Shown: piece by piece, positions 8,047-16,317 of the stretch
Position numbering within the stretch: position 1 is the first letter of the stretch
Layout of the letters: each line of letters begins with the position of its first letter
Assembly: GCA_038259455.1 (NCBI GenBank)
Contig: JBBSOT010000012.1
Coordinates: forward strand, 1-33,213
Direction: 5' to 3'
Source: CAMYMG01 sp038259455
GTDB lineage: Bacteria; Pseudomonadota; Alphaproteobacteria; Rhizobiales; Rhizobiaceae
Length of the DNA stretch: 33,213 nucleotides
Program-made: the position numbers and the translations under genes
The notes under the pieces: model-generated
Database searches by the model: none
Told to the model about the DNA's origin: nothing
What the model saw: only the letters and a program-made list of their open reading frames with translations

Positions 8047-8751
8047 TTGCCTGACATCAAGGGGATCCTGTTCGACAAGGACGGGACACTGGTCGACTTC
8101 CAGAAGACGTGGTTCGCCATTGGCGATCTGATGGCGTTGCGGGCCGCCGACGGTGACCGTGCACGTGCCGATGCGCTCATGACTGCCGCCGGTTACGACT
8201 TTGCCCGGAATTGTTTCGCAGCCGATTCGGTCTTTGCCGCAGGCACCAATGCCGACATCGTTGCGCTCTGGTATCCGGATCTCGACGCCGCAGCGCGTCT
8301 GGGCATGGTCAAGACGTTCGATGTGGTGACGGCAGAACAGGGTGCCGCGCAATCCGTTGCCCTGCCAGGCGCTCTTGATGCCATTTCCCGCCTCCACCGG
8401 AAGGGATTCCGGCTCGGCATCGCCACAAACGATTCGACTGGCGGTGCGGAAAAGACGCTGCTGGCGCTCGGCATCGCACAGATGTTCGACGCTGCTTATG
8501 GTTATGATGCGGTCGCCAACCCGAAGCCGGCGCCGGATGCGGTTCACGCCTTTTGCGATCTGACCGGTCTGAAGCCGGTGGAAATCGCAATGGTCGGCGA
8601 CAACCGGCATGATCTTGAAATGGCGCGCGCCGGCGGCGCCGGGCTTGCCATCGGCGTACTGTCCGGCACCGGGACGCGCGAAACGCTGCAACCGCTTGCC
8701 GACGTCATCCTCGAATCGGTCGCGGATCTGCCCGACTATCTTGCCGGCTGA
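8047..8751 (+). CDS. HAD family hydrolase, phosphoglycolate phosphatase-like
   Basis: 234-residue haloacid dehalogenase superfamily phosphatase. Motif I is FDKDGTLVDF, with the nucleophile Asp10 and acid/base Asp12. Motif II is GIATNDST, motif III contains the Lys of NPKPAPD, and motif IV is MVGDNRHDLEMA. An alpha-helical cap lies between motifs I and II, as in the Gph-like subfamily. The start is TTG at 8047 with GGGAG about 9 bases upstream and only 5 bp after the pgi stop; no ATG is available at the N-terminus. Coupling to pgi suggests action on a sugar phosphate or a toxic phosphate ester, but the substrate cannot be read from sequence. Confidence 0.9.
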   Translation: MPDIKGILFDKDGTLVDFQKTWFAIGDLMALRAADGDRARADALMTAAGYDFARNCFAADSVFAAGTNADIVALWYPDLDAAARLGMVKTFDVVTAEQGAAQSVALPGALDAISRLHRKGFRLGIATNDSTGGAEKTLLALGIAQMFDAAYGYDAVANPKPAPDAVHAFCDLTGLKPVEIAMVGDNRHDLEMARAGGAGLAIGVLSGTGTRETLQPLADVILESVADLPDYLAG

Positions 8752-8763
8752 GTCACTGGCCGG

Positions 8764-10698
8764 TCAGCGCAGTTCGCGGCGCAGAATCTTGCCGACATTG
8801 GTTTTCGGCAGCTCGCTCATGAACTCGATGTATTTCGGCCGCTTGTAGCCTGTAAAATTCTCCTTGCAGTAAGTGGTAAGCATCTCGACCGTCAGGTCCG
8901 GGTCCTTTTTGACGACGAACAGCTTCGGCACTTCGCCCGAATGCTCGTCCGGCACGCCGATCGCCGCGACCTCCAGCACGCCCGGATGCATAGCCACGAT
9001 TTCCTCCAGCTCACTGGGATAGACGTTAAAGCCGGACACCAGGATCATGTCCTTCTTGCGGTCGACGATTGTGGTGAACCCACGCTCGTCCATCACGCCC
9101 ATATCGCCGGATTTGAAGAAGCCGTCCGGTGTCATCACCTTCGCCGTCTCGTCGGGGCGGTTCCAGTAGCCGGCCATGACCTGTGGACCCTTGATGCAGA
9201 TCTCGCCGATTTCTCCGACAGGCACGTCATTCCCGTCATCGTCGCGGATGGCCAGTTCGGTCGACGGCAGCGGCAAGCCGATTGTCCCGCTGAACTCCCC
9301 GCCCGTAACGTAATTGGCGGTCGCGACAGGCGAGGTTTCTGAAAGCCCGTAGCCTTCCGTGATGCTGTTGCCGGTCAGTGCCTTCCATCGTTCGGCAACA
9401 CTTTTCTGCACTGCCATCCCGCCACCAAGCGTCAGGATCAGCGGCTTGAAGTCGAGGGTGCGAAAAGCCTCGTTGTTCAGAAGGGCGTTGAACAGCGTAT
9501 TGAGCCCAGGAAAGATGTGGAACTTGCGCTGCTGCAACTCCTTGACGAAGGCCGGTATATCGCGCGGATTCGGGATCAGCACGTTCTGGGCGCCTTGCTG
9601 CATTCCCAGCAGCGCGTTCACCGTCAGGGCGAAGATATGATAGAGCGGTAGTGCGCAGATATAGACGAGGTCGTCTGGCTTCGGCTTGATGCGGTAGGCC
9701 TCCTCCACCCACATGGCGAGTTGGGCGACATTGGCCAGCACGTTACGGTGCAACAGGGTGGCGCCCTTGGCTACACCGGTCGTGCCGCCGGTATATTGCA
9801 GGAAGGCGATGTCGTCGGGGCCGACCTTCGCCGGCTTGAATGGCTGCTCCGAACCCTGGCTGAGGGCCGCATTGAAAGAAACGTGCCCCGGCAGCGACCA
9901 CGCAGGCACCAGCTTCTTGACCCGACGCACAACCAGATTGACCAGCATCCCCTTCAGGCCAAGCATGTCGCCCATCGTGGCCACCACCACATGCTTGACA
10001 GGTGTTTTGGGGAGAACTGTCTGGAGGGTGCGCGCGAAATTTTCGAGGATGATGATGACCTCGGCACCTGAATCCTTGAGCTGATGCTCCAGTTCGCGTG
10101 CCGTATACAGCGGGTTGACGTTCACGACTGTGTATCCGGCCCGCAAGATGCCCATCATCACAACTGGGTACTGCAGCACATTCGGCATCATGATGGCGAC
10201 CCGCGCGCCTTTTGCGACACCGCGCTGCTGAAGCCAGCTTCCAAACGCGGCGGACCGGCGCTCGAGGTCGCCATATGTCAGGGACTTCCCCATGCATGTG
10301 AAGGCCACACGCCCTGAGAACTGCCGGCAGGCGCCGATCAGCAGCTCGCCGATCGAGGCTGCTGCCAGGGGTGCTATCTCGGTGGCCACGCGCGTCGGGT
10401 AACTGTTTAGCCACGGCTTGTCGTGGGATGCCGTCATCGGTGACGCCTTGACGTCGACCCGGCTGGTCTTATTGGGCGCCGAACTTGTTTTCTTGGCGGC
10501 GCGCGGCGAGGCGACTTGCGGCTTCGTTGCGGATCGGGCTGCCGGTTTCTTCCCCTTGGCAGGACCTGCCGTCGCTTTGGCGGCCGTCGCGGCACTGGCC
10601 TTCGCAGCGGGGCGTTTTCCGGCCTTTGCTGTCTTCTCGCCTTTGGCGGTGGCCTTTTGCGGGGCCGTTGCAGGCGCCCCTTTCGTTGATTTCGCCAA
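8764..10698 (-). CDS. long-chain fatty acid-CoA ligase (FadD type) with Ala/Lys-rich N-terminal tail
   Basis: Activates fatty acids to acyl-CoA via an acyl-adenylate (ANL superfamily). Residues about 88-644 are a complete FadD-like enzyme: P-loop YTGGTTGVAKGA (302-313), GYGLSETSP, the GDMGVMDERGFTTIVDRKKDMI hinge region and the catalytic Lys637 in KTNVGKILRREL. Residues 1-87 are an unusual low-complexity tail with about 26 Ala, 17 Lys and 4 Arg and only two acidic residues, resembling histone-H1/AlgP-like sequence. The start is TTG at 10698, supported by GGAGG 5 bases upstream. Met88 (codon at 10435-10437) begins a canonical-length enzyme but has only weak AAGG upstream. Two translation products are possible. 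The tail's role is unknown. Confidence 0.92.
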   Translation of the reverse strand: MAKSTKGAPATAPQKATAKGEKTAKAGKRPAAKASAATAAKATAGPAKGKKPAARSATKPQVASPRAAKKTSSAPNKTSRVDVKASPMTASHDKPWLNSYPTRVATEIAPLAAASIGELLIGACRQFSGRVAFTCMGKSLTYGDLERRSAAFGSWLQQRGVAKGARVAIMMPNVLQYPVVMMGILRAGYTVVNVNPLYTARELEHQLKDSGAEVIIILENFARTLQTVLPKTPVKHVVVATMGDMLGLKGMLVNLVVRRVKKLVPAWSLPGHVSFNAALSQGSEQPFKPAKVGPDDIAFLQYTGGTTGVAKGATLLHRNVLANVAQLAMWVEEAYRIKPKPDDLVYICALPLYHIFALTVNALLGMQQGAQNVLIPNPRDIPAFVKELQQRKFHIFPGLNTLFNALLNNEAFRTLDFKPLILTLGGGMAVQKSVAERWKALTGNSITEGYGLSETSPVATANYVTGGEFSGTIGLPLPSTELAIRDDDGNDVPVGEIGEICIKGPQVMAGYWNRPDETAKVMTPDGFFKSGDMGVMDERGFTTIVDRKKDMILVSGFNVYPSELEEIVAMHPGVLEVAAIGVPDEHSGEVPKLFVVKKDPDLTVEMLTTYCKENFTGYKRPKYIEFMSELPKTNVGKILRRELR

Positions 10699-10998
10699 TT
10701 CTTCCTCCCTTGGCGGCTATGATGTGCCGCCTTGTTTTGCCAGGCCTTGTCGAGGGACCGCCAGCCTCAGGCTCCGGAACGCTCCGCGACAGCGCGGCAG
10801 GCAGGGCTAATCTATGGCGGACGAGCAGCCGCAAGCAAGTGATCCCGGTGCCGGGAAGACTGGTCGCCGCAGTTCCGGGCCTCAAAATCACGACTTACCA
10901 TGCGGCAGTCCTGGGGGAGTTCCAAATGCTCCGAAAGGATGGTTATATGCGCGCAATCCGGCCTGAGAGGGGCTTGGAAGCAAATCAGGGAGTCTTCA
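10699..10998. other. divergent intergenic region between fadD-like gene and dppA
   Basis: About 300 bp that must hold the promoters of the fadD-like gene (leftward) and dppA (rightward). It contains a small CCCGG-TG-CCGGG inverted repeat near 10847 and the ribosome sites of both genes at its ends. I see no convincing promoter, RNA gene or small protein gene; short frames here lack supporting signals. Confidence 0.4.
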
Positions 10999-12594
10999 AT
11001 GATAAGGAAACTGACCTTCGCCGCCGCTTTGATGGCAGCGACCGTTCTGACTGGCGCCGCCAGCGCGAAAACCTTTGTGTATTGCTCGGAAGGGTCGCCC
11101 GAGGGTTTCGATCCCGGCCTCTACACCGCCGGCACAACCTTCGATGCGGCTGCGCACACCGTCTACAACCGTCTGCTCGAGTTCAAAAAAGGGACAACCG
11201 AGACAGAGCCAGGTCTCGCAGAGAGCTGGGAAATTTCCGACGACGGTCTCGAGTACACGTTCAAGCTGCGCCCGGGCGTCAAGTTCCAGACCACTGAATT
11301 CTTCACCCCGACACGCGACATGAATGCCGACGACGTGGTGTTTTCCTTCGAACGCCAGTTCAGCGCCGACAATGCGTGGAACCAGTACGTGCCCGGCACG
11401 TCATGGGAATACTTTGCCGGTATGGGCATGCCTGACCTCATCTCCTCGATCGAAAAGGTCGACGACATGACGGTGAAGTTCGTGCTCAAGCGGAAGGAAG
11501 CCCCATTCCTCGCCAACGTGGCGATGCCTTTTGCGTCGATCATGTCCAAGGAATATGCCGACAAGCTTGATGCTGACGGCAAGAAAGAACAGCTGAACCA
11601 GATGCCGCTCGGCACCGGTCCGTTCGCTTTCGTGGCCTACCAGCAGGATGCCGTGATCCGCTACAAGGCCACTCCGGACTACTGGGGCGGCAAGCAGAAG
11701 ATCGACGATCTGGTCTTTGCAATCACCACCGATGCTGCGGTGCGCTACCAGAAACTGAAGGCCGGCGAATGCCACCTGATGCCTTACCCGAACTCGGCTG
11801 ACGTCGAGGCCATGAAGGCCGACCCGGCTCTCAAGGTATTGGAGCAGGAAGGCTTGAACGTCGCCTATCTCGCCTACAACACCACGCAGGCGCCGTTCGA
11901 CAAGGTCGAGGTGCGCAAGGCACTCAACAAGGCGATCAACAAGCAGGCTATCGTCGACGCCGTCTTCCAGGGCGCTGCAACGCCGGCCAAGAACCCGATC
12001 CCGCCGACAATGTGGTCCTACAACGATGCGATCGAAGACGACACCTACGATCCGGAAGCGGCCAAGAAGATGCTTGAGGATGCAGGCGTCACGGGCCTTG
12101 AGATGAAGGTATGGGCGATGCCTGTCGCGCGTCCCTACATGCTCAATGCACGTCGCGCGGCCGAGCTTATCCAGTCCGACTTTGCGGCCATCGGCGTCAA
12201 GGTCGAAATCGTGTCTTATGAATGGGCCGAATATCTCGACCGCTCCAAGGCCAAGGACCGCGACGGCGCCGTCATGCTCGGCTGGACCGGCGACAATGGC
12301 GATCCGGACAACTTCCTCGACACGCTGCTTGGCTGCGATGCTGTTGGCGGCAACAACCGCGCGCAGTGGTGCAACCAGGAGTTCGACGATCTCGTCTCGA
12401 AGGCCAAGACGTCTTCCGACAAGGCGGAACGCACCAAGCTCTATGAAGAAGCACAGGTTGTCTTCAAGCGCGAGGCACCTTGGGCGACGCTCGACCATTC
12501 GCTCTCGGTCGTTCCGATGCGCAAGGAAGTCGAAGGCTTCGTTCAGAGCCCGCTCGGCGACTTTGCATTCGACGGCGTAGACATCACCGAGTAA
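10999..12594 (+). CDS. dppA: dipeptide ABC transporter, periplasmic binding protein DppA
   Basis: 531-residue solute-binding protein of the SBP_bac_5 family. Residues 1-23 are a Sec signal peptide, with likely cleavage after GAASA. The mature start, KTFVYCSEGSPEGFDPGLY, and the following YNRLLEFKKGTTETEPGLAESWEIS and MNADDVVFSFERQ closely follow the DppA pattern rather than OppA or NikA. DppA delivers dipeptides to the inner-membrane permease and in some bacteria also binds haem or 5-aminolevulinate. The ATG at 10999 has GGGAG 7 bases upstream; the frame is open to 10900 but without a signal peptide at that end. It is the first gene of dppABCDF. A hairpin after its stop should favour excess binding protein over permease. 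Confidence 0.95.
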   Translation: MIRKLTFAAALMAATVLTGAASAKTFVYCSEGSPEGFDPGLYTAGTTFDAAAHTVYNRLLEFKKGTTETEPGLAESWEISDDGLEYTFKLRPGVKFQTTEFFTPTRDMNADDVVFSFERQFSADNAWNQYVPGTSWEYFAGMGMPDLISSIEKVDDMTVKFVLKRKEAPFLANVAMPFASIMSKEYADKLDADGKKEQLNQMPLGTGPFAFVAYQQDAVIRYKATPDYWGGKQKIDDLVFAITTDAAVRYQKLKAGECHLMPYPNSADVEAMKADPALKVLEQEGLNVAYLAYNTTQAPFDKVEVRKALNKAINKQAIVDAVFQGAATPAKNPIPPTMWSYNDAIEDDTYDPEAAKKMLEDAGVTGLEMKVWAMPVARPYMLNARRAAELIQSDFAAIGVKVEIVSYEWAEYLDRSKAKDRDGAVMLGWTGDNGDPDNFLDTLLGCDAVGGNNRAQWCNQEFDDLVSKAKTSSDKAERTKLYEEAQVVFKREAPWATLDHSLSVVPMRKEVEGFVQSPLGDFAFDGVDITE

Positions 12595-12614
12595 TCATCG
12601 GTCGACATTTGCAA

Positions 12615-12647
12615 GGGGGGCGTTCCGGAACGAGCGTCCCCTTTTTG
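12615..12647 (+). terminator. hairpin with T-run between dppA and dppB (partial terminator)
   Basis: 7-bp stem GGGGGCG (12616-12622) with CGTCCCC (12635-12641), including one G-U pair in RNA, a loop containing TTCCGGAA, then five T (12642-12646). This looks like an intrinsic terminator. Because dppB to dppF follow in the same direction without another clear promoter, it probably acts as a leaky attenuator or 3'-stabilising hairpin for dppA mRNA. Confidence 0.7.
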
Positions 12648-12691
12648 CTTATTGCGAGATTGCCCGCACGGGTTTGACGCAGGGGGTTGGA

Positions 12692-13696
12692 ATGCTTCGT
12701 TATCTGTTGAAACGCTTGGCCGTTCTGGTGCCGACCTTCATCGGCGTTTCGATCATCGCGTTTACCTTCATCCGCCTGCTGCCGGGCGATCCGGTGGCGC
12801 TCATGTCTGGCGAACGGGTGATGTCGCCGGAGCGCCACGCCATGATTTCCCATGAACTGGGCTACGACCGGCCGGTGGTGATCCAGTATCTCGATTACCT
12901 GCGCGGCGTTGTGACCGGCGACTTCGGCAACTCCATCGTCACCAAGCAGCCAATCCTCGACCAGTTCCTGACGCTCTTTCCCGCCACGCTGGAACTGTCT
13001 TTCTGCGCGATCATTTTCGCAATCGTGCTCGGCATACCGGCCGGCATCTTCGCGGCCATCAAACGAGGCACGTTCTGGGATCAGACGATCATGGGCACGG
13101 CCCTCGTCGGCTACTCGATGCCGATCTTTTGGTGGGGATTGCTGTTGATCATCTTCTTTTCAGGCATCCTGCAATGGACGCCCGTCTCGGGCCGCATCTC
13201 GCTGCTCTACTTCTTCCCGCCGGTCACAGGCTTCATGCTCATTGATTCCTTGCTGTCGGGCCAGGCCGGCGCTTTCAAGTCGGCGGTCAGTCACCTGATC
13301 CTGCCGACCATCGTTCTCGGGACCATTCCGCTTGCAGTCATCGCCCGCCAGACCCGGTCGGCCATGCTGGAAGTGCTGGGCGAGGATTATGTGCGTACCG
13401 CGCGCGCCAAGGGCCTGTCGCCTTTCCGCGTTGTCGGCATTCACGCGCTTCGCAATGCCATGATCCCGGTCATCACGACGATCGGCCTGCAGGTTGGCGT
13501 ACTGCTGGCCGGCGCCATCCTCACCGAGACGATTTTCTCCTGGCCTGGCATCGGCAAATGGATGGTCGATTCAGTCTTTAGGCGCGACTATCCGGTCATT
13601 CAGGGCGGCCTGTTGATGATCGCCGGCATCATCATGGTCGTTAACCTCATCGTTGATCTGCTTTACGGGCTGATCAATCCGCGCATTCGGCACTAG
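12692..13696 (+). CDS. dppB: dipeptide ABC transporter permease DppB
   Basis: 334-residue inner-membrane permease of the BPD_transp_1 family. It opens with a membrane segment (LAVLVPTFIGVSIIAFTFI) and LLPGDPV, then a periplasmic part and about five further helices. The EAA loop that docks on the ATPases is EDYVRTARAKGLSPFRVVGIHALRNAMIPVI. The ATG at 12692 is preceded by AGGGGG; an upstream in-frame start at 12674 is not needed. dppC follows after 10 bp. With DppC it forms the channel for peptides handed over by DppA. Confidence 0.95.
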   Translation: MLRYLLKRLAVLVPTFIGVSIIAFTFIRLLPGDPVALMSGERVMSPERHAMISHELGYDRPVVIQYLDYLRGVVTGDFGNSIVTKQPILDQFLTLFPATLELSFCAIIFAIVLGIPAGIFAAIKRGTFWDQTIMGTALVGYSMPIFWWGLLLIIFFSGILQWTPVSGRISLLYFFPPVTGFMLIDSLLSGQAGAFKSAVSHLILPTIVLGTIPLAVIARQTRSAMLEVLGEDYVRTARAKGLSPFRVVGIHALRNAMIPVITTIGLQVGVLLAGAILTETIFSWPGIGKWMVDSVFRRDYPVIQGGLLMIAGIIMVVNLIVDLLYGLINPRIRH

Positions 13697-13706
13697 GGGA
13701 AAAGCA

Positions 13707-14615
13707 ATGGCCGATCCAAGCACCGCCCAGCCGATTTCCCTTGATCCCTCGCGCCGACGCCAGTTGGCCGAGTTCTGGTACTATTTCTCCGAGAACAGGG
13801 GCGCTGTAATCGGCTTCTGGCTCTTCGTCCTGCTGGTCATCGTGGCGTTGCTGGCGCCGCTCATCGCCCCCCATCTTCCTTACGAGCAATACCGGGATGC
13901 GGTCCTCGTACCGCCGTTCTGGGAGGATGGCGGCCAAGCCGCCTTTCCGCTCGGCACCGACCCGGTCGGGCGAGACATGCTCTCCCGCTTGCTCTACGGT
14001 GCGCGTTACTCGCTCTTCATCGGCGTCGTCGTCACCACGATCGCGCTAGTCGGCGGCATCTTCATCGGCGTCATCGCCGGCTATTTCGGCGGCTGGATCG
14101 ATACTGTGATCATGCGCATCATGGATGTCATCCTGGCGTTTCCGTCACTGCTTCTGGCGCTGGTTCTGGTCGCCGTGCTTGGGCCTGGCCTGACCAATGC
14201 GATGATCGCCATTGCGCTGGTGCTGCAGCCGCATTTCGTTCGCTTGACGCGCGCCGCAGTGATGACCGAAAAGGGCCGCGAATATGTCACGGCGGCCCGC
14301 GTATCGGGCGCCGGTTCGTTGCGCCTGATGTTTCGAACCATCCTTCCCAACACGACGGCGCCGCTGATCGTGCAGGCGACACTGTCCTTTTCCAGCGCCA
14401 TTCTGGATGCGGCAGCGCTTGGCTTTCTCGGCATGGGCGCGCAGCCGCCGACCCCTGAATGGGGCACCATGCTGGCCGAAGCGCGCGAGTTCATCCTGCG
14501 CGCCTGGTGGGTTGTCACCTTTCCGGGTCTCGCCATCCTGATAACCGTCCTGGCAATCAATCTGGTCGGCGACGGCCTGCGCGATGCCCTCGATCCCAAG
14601 CTGAAGAGGTCATGA
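13707..14615 (+). CDS. dppC: dipeptide ABC transporter permease DppC
   Basis: 302-residue partner permease. It has an N-terminal OppC_N segment with a first membrane helix (GAVIGFWLFVLLVIVALLAP), a periplasmic loop with the LGTDPVGRDMLSRLLYGAR motif typical of DppC/OppC, then five helices. Its EAA loop is REYVTAARVSGAGSLRLMFRTILPNTTAPLI. The start at 13707 has GGGGA upstream. Its stop overlaps the dppD start (ATGA), so the two are translationally coupled. Confidence 0.95.
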   Translation: MADPSTAQPISLDPSRRRQLAEFWYYFSENRGAVIGFWLFVLLVIVALLAPLIAPHLPYEQYRDAVLVPPFWEDGGQAAFPLGTDPVGRDMLSRLLYGARYSLFIGVVVTTIALVGGIFIGVIAGYFGGWIDTVIMRIMDVILAFPSLLLALVLVAVLGPGLTNAMIAIALVLQPHFVRLTRAAVMTEKGREYVTAARVSGAGSLRLMFRTILPNTTAPLIVQATLSFSSAILDAAALGFLGMGAQPPTPEWGTMLAEAREFILRAWWVVTFPGLAILITVLAINLVGDGLRDALDPKLKRS

Positions 14616-15472
14616 CCATGCCGCTGCTTGAAATCGACAATCTGGTCGTCGAGTTCGCCACCGCCGCTGGCCAGTTCCGCGCCGTCGATGGCGTCTCGCT
14701 GTCGGTCGAGCCGCGCGAGGTGCTGGCGATTGTCGGCGAGTCCGGTTCCGGCAAGTCTGTCTCCATGCTCGCCGTCATGGGCCTTCTGCCCTGGACGGCA
14801 AAGGTTACTGCCGACCGCATGGACTTCAATGGCGTCGACCTGATGAATCTGTCGCCCGCCGAGCGGCGAAAAATGGTCGGCAAGGATATGGCGATGATCT
14901 TCCAGGAGCCGATGGCGAGCCTGAACCCGTGCTTCACCGTCGGCTTCCAGATCGAGGAAGTACTGGCCGTGCACATGGGCATGAGCCGGGCCGAGCGACG
15001 CGCACGCGCCATTGAACTCCTCGATCTCGTCGGCATACCCGAGCCGACCGAGCGCCTTCAATCCTTCCCGCATCAGATGTCGGGCGGCCAGTGCCAGCGC
15101 GTCATGATCGCCATCGCCATTGCCTGCAACCCGAAGCTTTTGATCGCCGACGAGCCGACCACCGCACTCGACGTGACCATCCAGAAGCAGATCCTCGACC
15201 TTCTGGTCAGCCTCCAGGAGCAGTACGGCATGGGACTGATCATGATCACCCACAATATGGGCGTGGTGGCCGAGACTGCCGACCGGGTCATCGTCCAGTA
15301 CAAGGGGCGCAAGATGGAAGAAGCCGACGTGCTGACGCTGTTCGAGAACCCCAAAAGCAATTACACGCGGGCGCTTCTGTCGGCGCTGCCCGACAACGCG
15401 ACCGGCGATCGCCTGCCGACAATCTCCGACTATATGACCGATGAAGCCCCGGCGGCGGGAGCGGCATCATGA
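14612..15472 (+). CDS. dppD: dipeptide ABC transporter ATPase DppD
   Basis: 286-residue ABC ATPase. Walker A is GESGSGKS (residues 42-49), the signature is SGGQCQRV (157-164; the Cys at 161 replaces the usual Arg), and Walker B is LLIADEP (176-182). It is about 40 residues shorter than enteric DppD and lacks the cysteine-rich C-terminal motif found in many Opp/Dpp ATPases; its cysteines are at 107, 161 and 172, none near the end. The start overlaps the dppC stop by 4 bp; an ATG two codons later is also possible. It forms the heterodimeric motor with DppF. Confidence 0.93.
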   Translation: MTMPLLEIDNLVVEFATAAGQFRAVDGVSLSVEPREVLAIVGESGSGKSVSMLAVMGLLPWTAKVTADRMDFNGVDLMNLSPAERRKMVGKDMAMIFQEPMASLNPCFTVGFQIEEVLAVHMGMSRAERRARAIELLDLVGIPEPTERLQSFPHQMSGGQCQRVMIAIAIACNPKLLIADEPTTALDVTIQKQILDLLVSLQEQYGMGLIMITHNMGVVAETADRVIVQYKGRKMEEADVLTLFENPKSNYTRALLSALPDNATGDRLPTISDYMTDEAPAAGAAS

Positions 15473-16296
15473 CGGCCGTCCTGGAAGCCAGAAACATCGT
15501 CCGCGACTATCATGTCGGCGGTGGCCTGTTTTCGAAGCCGCGCGCCGTGCACGCCGTCAAGGGCGTCAGCTTCTCGGTCGAGAAGGGCAAGACGCTCGCC
15601 ATCGTCGGCGAGAGTGGCTGTGGAAAGTCGACACTGGCGCGTATCATCACGCTGATCGATGCCGCAACCGCCGGCGAACTGTTCATCGACGGGCAGAAGG
15701 TAGACATAGCCAAGGAAAGCCTGACGCCTCAGATGCGCCAGAAGGTGCAGATCATCTTCCAGAACCCTTACGGTTCGCTCAATCCCCGGCAGAAGATCGG
15801 CGATGTGCTCGGCGAACCGCTGCTCATCAACACCGACATGCCTGCCTCCGAGCGTCGCGACCGTGCCATGGCGATGCTGAAGAAGGTCGGTCTGGCCGAA
15901 GAGCATTTCGCCCGATACCCGCACATGTTCTCGGGCGGCCAGCGCCAGCGCATCGCGATTGCCCGCGCGCTCATGCTCAATCCGAGCCTGCTGGTGCTCG
16001 ATGAACCGGTGTCGGCGCTTGATCTTTCGGTCCAGGCGCAGGTGCTCAACCTGCTGGCCGATCTGCAGGACGAGTTCCAGCTCACCTATGTCTTCATCAG
16101 CCACGACCTGTCGGTAGTGCGCTACATCGCCGATGACGTCATGGTCATGTACTATGGCGAGGCGGTCGAATACGGCCCACGCGACGAGGTCTTCGCCAAT
16201 CCCCAGCACGACTACACCAGGACATTGTTTGCTGCGACGCCGCGTGCCGACGTCGCCTCCATCAAGGCGCGCCTGGCAAAAAAGGCCGCCGCCTGA
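15469..16296 (+). CDS. dppF: dipeptide ABC transporter ATPase DppF
   Basis: 275-residue second ATPase of the importer. Walker A is GESGCGKS (47-54), the signature is SGGQRQRIAIARAL, and Walker B is LLVLDEPVSALD. Like DppD it is shorter than the enteric homologue (about 330 residues) and ends soon after the HDYTRTLFAATP segment of the oligopeptide-transporter C-terminal region. The start overlaps the dppD stop by 4 bp (ATGA). It is the last gene of the dpp operon and converges on the PPK2 gene with a 21-bp gap, in which I see no clear terminator. Confidence 0.93.
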   Translation: MTAVLEARNIVRDYHVGGGLFSKPRAVHAVKGVSFSVEKGKTLAIVGESGCGKSTLARIITLIDAATAGELFIDGQKVDIAKESLTPQMRQKVQIIFQNPYGSLNPRQKIGDVLGEPLLINTDMPASERRDRAMAMLKKVGLAEEHFARYPHMFSGGQRQRIAIARALMLNPSLLVLDEPVSALDLSVQAQVLNLLADLQDEFQLTYVFISHDLSVVRYIADDVMVMYYGEAVEYGPRDEVFANPQHDYTRTLFAATPRADVASIKARLAKKAAA

Positions 16297-16317
16297 CCGC
16301 CAACCTGCGCTGTACGC

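Noticed and set aside
11401..12498. 365-codon minus-strand frame opposite dppA
   Set aside because: Antisense shadow of DppA, which has a signal peptide, family motifs and a ribosome site.
14081..15253. 390-codon minus-strand frame opposite dppC/dppD
   Set aside because: It is a shadow of two conserved transporter genes and spans their overlap.
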